In this document: positions 14,870 to 21,551 of the stretch, piece by piece
How the letters are laid out: every line of letters begins with the position of its first letter
How positions within the stretch are numbered: position 1 is the first letter of the stretch
Assembly (NCBI GenBank): GCA_902796865.1
Contig: CADBQZ010000192.1
Location: forward strand, 1 to 25,465
Direction: 5' to 3'
Source: an uncultured Ruminococcus sp.
Lineage (GTDB): Bacteria; Bacillota; Clostridia; Oscillospirales; Ruminococcaceae
Length of the DNA: 25,465 bases
The notes under the pieces: model-generated
Told to the model about the DNA's origin: nothing
The model's database searches: none
The model's input: only the letters and a program-made list of their open reading frames with translations
Program-made: the position numbers and the translations under genes

Positions 14870-16081
14870 TTACTTTAAAAGAGCTGAAAGTCTTGAATCT
14901 ATTTCCTCTAAGAACTCTTTCGAGTTTACTTTCTTTTTATTCTCAAGCTTGGAAATAAGATAAAGATCTCCCGTCATAACACCGTCTTCGATAGTACTTA
15001 TAGTAGCCTTTTCAAGCTTGTCAGCGAAATCGCAAAGCTCAGGGATATTATCAAGCTCGCCTCTCTTGCGTAAAGCTCCGCTCCATGCAAAAATAGTAGC
15101 AACAGAATTCGTTGAAGTTTCTTCGCCTTTTAAGTGCTTGTAATAATGACGCTGTACTGTACCGTGAGCAGCTTCGTATTCATAAATGCCGTCAGGCGAA
15201 ACGAGAACTGATGTCATCATTGCAAGGCTTCCGAATGCCGTAGATACCATATCGGACATAACATCACCGTCATAGTTCTTGCAAGCCCAGATATAGCCGC
15301 CGTTTGATCTTATAACTCTAGCAACTGCATCATCTATAAGTGTATAGAAATACTCTATACCAGCCTTTTTAAACTTATCTTTGTACTCATTTTCAAATAT
15401 CTCAGCGAAAATGTCCTTGAATCTGTGGTCATACTTTTTAGAAATAGTATCCTTTGTAGCAAACCAGAGATCCTGCTTTGTATCAAGTGCAAAATTAAAG
15501 CATGATCTTGCAAAGCCTTCGATACTCTTGTCTATATTATGAAGACCCTGTATGATACCGTCACCGTCGAAATCATGTATAGTCTGTCTTGTTTCGTTTC
15601 CGTTTTTATCAGTAAATACGAGTTCAGCCTTTCCGCCGCCCTTGACCTGCATCTCAGTATTTTTATAAACATCACCATAAGCGTGACGTGCGATAGTGAT
15701 AGGGCTTGTCCATGTAGGAATATACGGAGTAATACCCTTTACAAGTATCGGTGTTCTGAATACAGTACCGTCGAGTATCGCTCTGATAGTACCGTTAGGA
15801 GACTTCCACATCTGTGAAAGGTTGTATTCCGGCATTCTTGCAGCATTCGGTGTTATAGTAGCACACTTTACAGCAACGCCGTATTTTTTTGTAGCCTCTG
15901 CACTGTCGGTAGTTACCTTATCCTTTGTCTTTTCTCTGTTTTCAAGACCAAGGTCATAATAATCGCTCTTTAAGTCTACATACGGAAGTATAAGTATGTC
16001 CTTTATCCACTTCCAGAGTATCCTTGTCATCTCATCGCCGTCCATCTCAACGAGCGGTGTAGTCATTTTTATCTTTTCCAC
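14870..16081 (-). CDS. icd: NADP-dependent isocitrate dehydrogenase (eukaryote-like subfamily)
   Basis: 403 residues. It belongs to the dimeric IDH subfamily shared with eukaryotic enzymes: [22 protein letters not shown] at the start, the substrate loop [30 protein letters not shown], and [14 protein letters not shown] near the end. The Arg-His pair in the last motif corresponds to the NADP 2'-phosphate contacts, so NADP is the likely cofactor. It converts isocitrate to 2-oxoglutarate for glutamate synthesis. GTG start, eight bases after AAGGAGG; the later ATG is too far from that site. It lies 13 bases after the TraX-like gene and downstream of aconitase, the preceding enzyme of the pathway. 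Confidence 0.96.
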   Translation of the reverse strand: MEKIKMTTPLVEMDGDEMTRILWKWIKDILILPYVDLKSDYYDLGLENREKTKDKVTTDSAEATKKYGVAVKCATITPNAARMPEYNLSQMWKSPNGTIRAILDGTVFRTPILVKGITPYIPTWTSPITIARHAYGDVYKNTEMQVKGGGKAELVFTDKNGNETRQTIHDFDGDGIIQGLHNIDKSIEGFARSCFNFALDTKQDLWFATKDTISKKYDHRFKDIFAEIFENEYKDKFKKAGIEYFYTLIDDAVARVIRSNGGYIWACKNYDGDVMSDMVSTAFGSLAMMTSVLVSPDGIYEYEAAHGTVQRHYYKHLKGEETSTNSVATIFAWSGALRKRGELDNIPELCDFADKLEKATISTIEDGVMTGDLYLISKLENKKKVNSKEFLEEIDSRLSALLK

Positions 16082-16094
16082 TTTATTTTCCTCC

Positions 16095-16886
16095 TTAAAG
16101 GCTTTTGTTTATTATAATAATTATAGTCTTCTTTATTATAATAAACGCTGCAATAAGCAATGGATAGAGAAATATCCACCACTGTCTCTTGTTTATACTC
16201 ATATCCCCCGAATACCGTTTTATAAGCGGCAGAGGGATAAACATCCCTATAATATATATCCAGTTAAAAAACTGCCAATTGAAAATACCGAGTATCAGAC
16301 TTATCACTGCCGAAACGGCTGCCGCAAAGCAGAAAAACTTTATCTGTGTCCTTCTGTCATATTCAAGCCCGAATATGTATACACCAACTGCCGCAAGACC
16401 GCCGCCTTCTCCTGCCGAAGCTGCAAGGCATATAAGCAGTATGACTGCATTTTTGATGTTTGGTTCGATACTGTTCATATCACGGACACATAATGCCGCA
16501 TATCCCATAAGCATTGGAAAGAGTGCGCTTGTCCTGCTGAAAATGCTGATCTGCATATGCCCGAAAAAGTAGATATAGGGTATATGAGCAGCTATAACAG
16601 CCGCACCGAGCAAAAGCCCGAACATTCGTCTCCTGCTGCCTGAGCATATATACGCCCTTGCAGTCAGGAAGCATAGTATCGGGATATATGCTTCGCCGAT
16701 GACCGATGTTACCTGCGCCCAAAACACGCTAAAAAGCGAAAGTATATCGCTCGAAAGCTCTATTGCCAAAGCTATGACGGCTGCAAGCAGCAAAGCCGAA
16801 AACCCGATGCCGCTTTTTTTAGCGTCACCTTTTATAGTGACTCTTCTTATACCGCCCTCACGGCGGTGAGAAATATCAATAGCCAT
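16095..16886 (-). CDS. TraX-like integral membrane protein
   Basis: 263 residues with about seven to eight hydrophobic segments after a basic cytoplasmic N-terminus ([19 protein letters not shown]). The order of segments and the stretch [40 protein letters not shown] resemble the TraX family, which includes the F-plasmid pilin acetylase and many uncharacterised Firmicute proteins; some related membrane acyltransferases act on cell-surface polymers. This is a fold-level guess. There is no visible Shine-Dalgarno sequence before the ATG, which follows the 76-residue gene by 16 bases. It sits inside the acn-icd operon, where no metabolic role is obvious. Confidence 0.75.
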   Translation of the reverse strand: MAIDISHRREGGIRRVTIKGDAKKSGIGFSALLLAAVIALAIELSSDILSLFSVFWAQVTSVIGEAYIPILCFLTARAYICSGSRRRMFGLLLGAAVIAAHIPYIYFFGHMQISIFSRTSALFPMLMGYAALCVRDMNSIEPNIKNAVILLICLAASAGEGGGLAAVGVYIFGLEYDRRTQIKFFCFAAAVSAVISLILGIFNWQFFNWIYIIGMFIPLPLIKRYSGDMSINKRQWWIFLYPLLIAAFIIIKKTIIIIINKSL

Positions 16887-16902
16887 ATTTAATATCTATA
16901 AT

Positions 16903-17133
16903 TTATAATGCAAAGATCGTTATCCCTATCAGGACCGCCGCAGCCGCAATTGTAATAACTTTATTTTTTCTGCCTTTCCATTCAGGCTTTTTCTTATCAA
17001 GAAACACCATAAGTACTACACAAAGGACAGCGATCAATACTGCCAGCACTATCTGTAGCGGTGAAAGTTTTTCAATCCCACGAAAATGTCTGAACCTCAA
17101 AGCCATACATGGCAAACTTTGAAGCAAGATCAT
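16903..17133 (-). CDS. small two-helix membrane protein, function unknown
   Basis: 76 residues. Two hydrophobic helices (about 25-45 and 59-76) are separated by a basic loop (DKKKPEWKGRKNK), preceded by a 22-residue basic N-terminus. Its ATG overlaps the aconitase stop in an ATGA arrangement (17130-17133), a classic sign of translational coupling and good evidence that the small frame is real. No family is recognised. Candidate roles (membrane sensor, partner of the next membrane protein) are speculation. Confidence 0.7.
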   Translation of the reverse strand: MILLQSLPCMALRFRHFRGIEKLSPLQIVLAVLIAVLCVVLMVFLDKKKPEWKGRKNKVITIAAAAVLIGITIFAL

Positions 17134-19067
17134 TTCATTGATTCTCTTGTGTAGTCAAGAAGTCCGCCGGCTAAAATAATATCCTTTGTTCTTCCGCTAA
17201 GCTCGCAGAGAACCTTTATATCCTTGCCCTTAGTTTTATTCTTTATAGTAAGCTCTGACTTTCCTGCTTCGATATCAGCTCTTACATTATCAAGGAGAAG
17301 TTCATCGCCCTGATCTATGCTGTCATAATCAGCCTCATTTACGAATGTGAGCGGAAGTATTCCTGCATTTATAAGATTAGCTCTGTGTATTCTCGCAAAA
17401 GATTTTACAAGAACTGCCTTGATTCCAAGATAAAGCGGTGCAAGTGCTGCGTGTTCTCTTGAAGAACCCTGTCCGTAGTTTGAACCACCAACTATGATGC
17501 TCTTGCCCATTTCCTTTGCTCTTGTCGGGAACTGCTCGTCGCAGATAGTAAAGCAATGCTGTGAGATAGCCGGGATATTTGAACGGAGCGGAAGTATCTT
17601 AGCGCCTGCCGGCATGATGTGGTCGGTAGTGATATTGTCGCCGACTTTGAGTGAAACTCCTGCATCTATAGAAGCATCGAGCGGAGAAGTCTCCGGGAAC
17701 GGCTTGATGTTAGGACCTCTTAATATCTCAACGCTGTCCATTTCAGCCTCTGATACAGGCGGAACTACCATGTTGTCGTTTATCTTGAATACTTCCGGAA
17801 GCTCGAACTTAGGCATATCGCCAAGCTCTCTCGGATCGCTGAATACGCCTGTAACGGCAGAAGCAGCAGCCACTTCGGGAGATACAAGATATATCTGACC
17901 ATCCTTAGTACCGGAACGTCCTTCAAAGTTTCTGTTGAATGTTCTGAGTGATATGCCCTTTGAGTTAGGCGACTGTCCCATACCGATGCACGGACCGCAG
18001 GCACTTTCAAGTATTCTTGCGCCTGCTTCGATCATAATGCCGAGAGCGCCGTTTTCAGCGAGCATATTGAGTACCTGCTTTGAACCCGGTGCGATAGCAA
18101 GTGAAACATCAGGGTGTACAGTTCTGCCCTTTAAGATATGAGCGACCTTTAACATATCCATGAGCGATGAGTTCGTACATGAACCGATACATACCTGATC
18201 TATCTTCATCTTGCCTATCTCGCTTACGCTCTTGACGTTGTCAGGAGAATGCGGACAGGCTGCAAGAGGTTCAAGAGTACTGAGATCTATCTTTATCTCT
18301 TCATCATAAACAGCATCAGGATCAGCAGAAAGCTCTGTCCATACGTCTTCACGCTGCTGAGCCTTCAAGAACTGTCTTGTGATCTCGTCAGACGGGAATA
18401 TCGAAGTTGTAGCGCCAAGCTCTGCGCCCATATTTGTGATAGTAGCTCTTTCTGGAACAGAAAGTGTCTTGACACCTTCGCCGCAGTATTCTATTACCTT
18501 TCCGACGCCGCCCTTTACAGACATTCTTTTGAGTACTTCAAGTATAACATCCTTAGCTGCTACCCAATCAGGAAGCTTTCCGGTAAGCTCGACCTTTACT
18601 ACCTTAGGACAGGTTATGTAATAAGCTCCGCCGCCCATTGCTACTGCAACATCAAGACCGCCTGCGCCGATAGCTATCATACCTATACCGCCGCCTGTCG
18701 GAGTATGGCTGTCAGAACCGATAAGTGTCTTTCCGGGTATACCAAAACGCTCCAGATGTACCTGATGACAGATACCGTTGCCGGGACGTGAGAAATAAAT
18801 ACCGTGCTTTTTAGCAACGCTTCCGATAAAACGATGATCGTCTGCATTTTCAAAACCATTCTGGAGAGTGTTGTGATCAATATAAGCAACGCTTCTTTCG
18901 GTCTTTACTCTCGGCACGCCCATAGCCTCAAATTCAAGATATGCCATAGTACCTGTAGCATCCTGAGTAAGAGTCTGGTCTATTCTGATGCCGATCTCCT
19001 CGCCTTTTTTCATTTCACCGTCAACAAGGTGAGCTTTAAGTATTTTTTCAGTTAATGTCAAACCCAT
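17130..19067 (-). CDS. aconitate hydratase
   Basis: 645 residues from the ATG at 19067 (MGLTLTEKILKAHLVDGE). The catalytic domain holds IDHNT, SDSHTPTGGGIGMIAIGAGG and the three 4Fe-4S cysteines, one in CIGSCTNSS and two in ACGPCIGMG (about Cys297, Cys357, Cys360). The C-terminal swivel domain has GGSNYGQGSSREHAALAP. It isomerises citrate to isocitrate. Upstream in-frame GTG and ATG codons (19088, 19085) have no ribosome binding site, whereas AAAGGA lies nine bases before the chosen ATG. The single-chain, shorter-than-AcnB form is usual in Clostridia; related homoaconitases were considered but the adjacent icd supports aconitase. First gene of the five-gene operon. Confidence 0.94.
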   Translation of the reverse strand: MGLTLTEKILKAHLVDGEMKKGEEIGIRIDQTLTQDATGTMAYLEFEAMGVPRVKTERSVAYIDHNTLQNGFENADDHRFIGSVAKKHGIYFSRPGNGICHQVHLERFGIPGKTLIGSDSHTPTGGGIGMIAIGAGGLDVAVAMGGGAYYITCPKVVKVELTGKLPDWVAAKDVILEVLKRMSVKGGVGKVIEYCGEGVKTLSVPERATITNMGAELGATTSIFPSDEITRQFLKAQQREDVWTELSADPDAVYDEEIKIDLSTLEPLAACPHSPDNVKSVSEIGKMKIDQVCIGSCTNSSLMDMLKVAHILKGRTVHPDVSLAIAPGSKQVLNMLAENGALGIMIEAGARILESACGPCIGMGQSPNSKGISLRTFNRNFEGRSGTKDGQIYLVSPEVAAASAVTGVFSDPRELGDMPKFELPEVFKINDNMVVPPVSEAEMDSVEILRGPNIKPFPETSPLDASIDAGVSLKVGDNITTDHIMPAGAKILPLRSNIPAISQHCFTICDEQFPTRAKEMGKSIIVGGSNYGQGSSREHAALAPLYLGIKAVLVKSFARIHRANLINAGILPLTFVNEADYDSIDQGDELLLDNVRADIEAGKSELTIKNKTKGKDIKVLCELSGRTKDIILAGGLLDYTRESMK

Positions 19068-19117
19068 TTTTTCCGTTCCTTTCATCACTTTATATAATGA
19101 ATAATATCTACACTAAT

Positions 19118-19147
19118 ATTTTACATCATAAATATAGTATTTGTCAA
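19118..19147 (-). promoter_or_regulatory. sigma-A promoter of the acn-icd-rex operon
   Basis: Minus strand: TTGACA (19142-19147), 18-base spacer, TAAAAT (19118-19123). A second TTGACA lies 11 bases further upstream (19153-19158), giving a tandem repeat of the -35 box. The start would be near 19111, a short leader. Confidence 0.7.
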
Positions 19148-19202
19148 GAAAATGTCAAATCAAAGCACTATTTTTATAATTTTTAAAAAAATGCACTTTC
19201 TA

Positions 19203-19231
19203 TTGAAAAAATTGTTTTTATCTGATATAAT
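19203..19231 (+). promoter_or_regulatory. sigma-A promoter of purA
   Basis: TTGAAA (19203-19208), 17-base spacer ending in TGA, perfect TATAAT (19226-19231), i.e. an extended -10. Start near 19239, with a leader of about 50 bases before the ATG. Confidence 0.85.
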
Positions 19232-19289
19232 AGAATGTGTATGTGACAAAAGTCATGTATGCTAATGATTTCTGAAAAGAGGAGAAAAA

Positions 19290-20564
19290 ATGTCTGCAAA
19301 TATAGTTGTTGGTACTCAATGGGGCGATGAAGGAAAAGGTAAGATAATAGACATCTTAGCATCCCGTGCTGATGTTGTAGTACGTTCACAGGGCGGAAAC
19401 AACGCCGGTCATACCGTTGTAAATAACGGTGAAACATATAAGCTCCACCTTATCCCGTCAGGAATACTCTATCCGGATAAGCTTTGCCTTATCGGTGCCG
19501 GAGTAGTTTTAGACCCGAAGGATTTCACGGGAGAGCTTGATTCTCTGCACGAAAGAGGGATCTCTACAGACAACCTTAAAATAGACCCCAGAGCGCATAT
19601 CGTAATGCCATGGCATATAGTTCTTGACGGACTTTCTGAAAAATTCAGAGGAAACTCCGACATCGGAACTACCAAAAGAGGCATAGGCCCTACATACATG
19701 GATAAATACGAGCGCTGCGGAATAAGAATGTATGACCTTGTTAATCCTGAGGTCTTTGCTGAAAAGGCACGTTCAACAGGAAAGCTCAAAAACAAAATAA
19801 TAACTGAAGTATATGGCGGAGAAGCCATAGACATCGAGGCTGTTATAAAAGAATACACCGAATACGGAAAAGTGCTTAAAAAATATGTCGATGATGTATC
19901 GGTGCTTACATATGATGCTCACAAAGCCGGAAAAACGATAATGTTTGAAGGCGCACAGGCTACCCTTCTTGATATCGACTTCGGAACATATCCGTATGTA
20001 ACATCATCACATCCGCTTTCAGCTGGTGTATGCGTCGGAACAGGCGTAGGTCCGGGAGTTATATCAAACGTTATCGGTGTCGCAAAAGCATATACCACCC
20101 GTGTCGGAAAGGGACCTTTCCCAACAGAGCTTAACGATGAGATCGGTGAAAAGATAAGAAATATCGGCGGAGAATTCGGTACTACTACCGGAAGACCGAG
20201 AAGAACAGGCTGGTTCGATGCTGTTATTGTAAAGCATTCTGTCAGAGTAAACGGACTTGACGGACTTGCGATCAACAAACTTGATACTTTATGCGGACTC
20301 GGAACACTCAAAGTCTGCACAGGATACAAGATGCCCGACGGAAGTATAATCGAAAACTTCCCTCCGACACTCGAAGAACTCGAGGGCTGTGAACCGGTAT
20401 ATCAGGAATTTGAAGGCTTTGATGAAGATATTTCAAAATGCCGCAAATTTGAAGAGCTTCCGGAGGCTTGCCGCAAATATATCGAGAGTTTAGAAAAGCT
20501 CTGTGGCTGTCATGTTGCAATGATAGGCGTAGGTCCTGACAGAAGCCAGATAATCGAAAGATAA
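19290..20564 (+). CDS. purA: adenylosuccinate synthetase
   Basis: 424 residues. The N-terminal WGDEGKGKIIDILA is the GTP/IMP-binding P-loop with the catalytic Asp. QGGNNAGHTVV, GTTKRGIGPTYMDKYERCGIRM and TTTGRPRRTGWFD are the remaining signature blocks. It joins IMP and aspartate to adenylosuccinate using GTP, the first committed step to AMP. ATG start with GAGGAG seven bases upstream. Monocistronic: own promoter and a strong terminator; divergent from acn. No purine riboswitch is visible in the short leader. Confidence 0.98.
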   Translation: MSANIVVGTQWGDEGKGKIIDILASRADVVVRSQGGNNAGHTVVNNGETYKLHLIPSGILYPDKLCLIGAGVVLDPKDFTGELDSLHERGISTDNLKIDPRAHIVMPWHIVLDGLSEKFRGNSDIGTTKRGIGPTYMDKYERCGIRMYDLVNPEVFAEKARSTGKLKNKIITEVYGGEAIDIEAVIKEYTEYGKVLKKYVDDVSVLTYDAHKAGKTIMFEGAQATLLDIDFGTYPYVTSSHPLSAGVCVGTGVGPGVISNVIGVAKAYTTRVGKGPFPTELNDEIGEKIRNIGGEFGTTTGRPRRTGWFDAVIVKHSVRVNGLDGLAINKLDTLCGLGTLKVCTGYKMPDGSIIENFPPTLEELEGCEPVYQEFEGFDEDISKCRKFEELPEACRKYIESLEKLCGCHVAMIGVGPDRSQIIER

Positions 20565-20584
20565 GCTTAAAAGTAAATATTATC

Positions 20585-20617
20585 AAAAGGACGGCACATA
20601 AAAAGTGCCGTCCTTTT
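20585..20617 (+). terminator. intrinsic terminator of purA
   Basis: A 13-bp stem AAAAGGACGGCAC/GTGCCGTCCTTTT (20585-20597 with 20605-20617), 7-base loop, T-run at its end. It lies 20 bases after the purA stop. Confidence 0.92.
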
Positions 20618-20674
20618 AGTATATAGTATTATAAAAATCAGCCCTTTCAAATCTAAAAGTTTTGCATGATCTTT

Positions 20675-20708
20675 AAAAAGGGACGCCCTCACTTGCAGGG
20701 CGTCCCTT
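20675..20708 (-). terminator. strong hairpin, terminator on minus strand
   Basis: Stem AAGGGACGCCCT/AGGGCGTCCCTT (20678-20689 with 20697-20708) with a 7-base loop. On the minus strand five T follow. It could end the transcript of the small membrane protein gene to its right, but it is also part of the repeat-like block. Confidence 0.65.
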
Positions 20709-20711
20709 CTT

Positions 20712-20739
20712 AAAAAACAGCCCGCCGGACTGTTTTTTT
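20712..20739. terminator. T-tailed hairpin inside the repeat-like block
   Basis: AAAAAACAG (20712-20720) pairs with CTGTTTTTT (20730-20738) around an inner CCG/CGG pairing. A and T runs on either side make it terminator-like in both directions. Confidence 0.65.
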
Positions 20740-20890
20740 ATTCACCCCTTGCGGAGCGCCCTACGGCTAAGATTTTCGTTCTCTGCGGAGAGCGACGAGG
20801 ACTCCGTCCCTCGACCCTGCAAGCTTTTGAAAAAGCTTGTCCAAAACTTTTATATTCAAATTCTTTATTTTTATAAGCAGTACATAACTT

Positions 20891-21250
20891 TCACGATGTG
20901 TAATCCTCGATAAGCATTTTGAGCTTTTTTTCATTTTCGGCATAAAGACCTTCCTTTAAAAGAATCCTGTCTTCATCAGTCATATGATCCAGTCCTACTC
21001 CAAGTCGTTTATAAGGCGTATCGCTAAGACCTCTGAAAACAGCAAGCTCTCCGTTAAATTCTTTAAGATAATACCCTATCTCAGTCAGCACCGTCAAAGT
21101 TGCCTCTGCCTTTACCTCCGGCTCCATATCTGCCGCTTTCGCATTGGCAGCCTTTTTGCGGTCTGCCGCCGCAGATACAGCTATTATAATTATAACAGCA
21201 GATATAGCCATAGCACAAAGAAGCATTGCCGCCGGTATCTTTCTTATCAT
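20891..21250 (-). CDS. small membrane-anchored BofC C-terminal-like protein
   Basis: 119 residues from the third of three consecutive ATG codons (21250), which is seven bases from AGGAGG; the first two are one and four bases away. An N-terminal hydrophobic helix (about 6-28) anchors it or serves as a signal peptide, then an Ala/Lys-rich linker (30-48). The C-terminal half (LTEIGYYLKEFNGELAVFRG...YKRLGVGLDHMTDEDRILLKEGLY...LIEDYTS) matches the small domain of BofC-like Clostridial proteins. BofC in Bacillus moderates a sporulation checkpoint protease; here only the small domain is present, so the function is unknown. Two TTTGACC direct repeats lie upstream in plus-strand sense. Confidence 0.72.
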   Translation of the reverse strand: MIRKIPAAMLLCAMAISAVIIIIAVSAAADRKKAANAKAADMEPEVKAEATLTVLTEIGYYLKEFNGELAVFRGLSDTPYKRLGVGLDHMTDEDRILLKEGLYAENEKKLKMLIEDYTS

Positions 21251-21285
21251 CATCATTCCTCCTGTTCATTCTTTAAACTATCAGA

Positions 21286-21314
21286 TTTGACCCTTCATTG
21301 AATCATTTTTGACC
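21286..21314. repeat. direct repeat TTTGACC, two copies
   Basis: TTTGACC occurs at 21286-21292 and 21308-21314, start-to-start distance 22 bases (about two helical turns), in the gap between the divergent BofC-like and PBP1A genes. It could be a regulator binding site; two 7-mers in AT-rich DNA may also be chance. Confidence 0.35.
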
Positions 21315-21354
21315 GATTTTTCAAAAATATACCATTAAAATTTAAAAAAAGGAC

Positions 21355-21383
21355 TTAACAGCGGCGAAAAAATATGATATAAT
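21355..21383 (+). promoter_or_regulatory. promoter of the PBP1A gene
   Basis: TTAACA (21355-21360), 17-base spacer ending in TGA, perfect TATAAT (21378-21383). The start would be near 21390, giving a leader of about 160 bases. The leader holds hairpins ATCATGA/TCATGAT (21407-21426) and AGCAGG/CCTGCT (21499-21529) and no gene. Confidence 0.8.
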
Positions 21384-21551
21384 ATAAAGTGTATAATTAC
21401 ATATTGATCATGATAAACGTCATGATGATCCTACGTTTACTATTTACTGCTTTGCATAATGAAAACATAGCATCTGCAAAGCATTTGAAATTATCTATAG
21501 CAGGCATTGAAAAATATCTGAAACCTGCTGTAAATTGATGAGGTATTACAA

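Larger units (their letters stand above)
20646..20861. mobile_element. candidate MITE-like or intergenic palindromic repeat element
   Basis: No gene is seen here. The block has ends in inverted orientation, AAAAGTTTTG (20655-20664) and CAAAACTTTT (20842-20851), flanked by a 7-base direct repeat TTCAAAT (20646-20652 and 20855-20861) that could be a target duplication. Both ends read inward to CTTGCAGGG. Inside are nested palindromes: a 12-bp stem at 20678-20708, a 9-bp T-tailed stem at 20712-20738, CTCT/AGAG (20781-20792), CGAGG/CCTCG (20796-20813) and CAAGCTTTT/AAAAGCTTG (20820-20839). Whether it is dispersed needs genome-wide comparison; the flanking repeat is AT-rich and could be chance. 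Confidence 0.5.
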
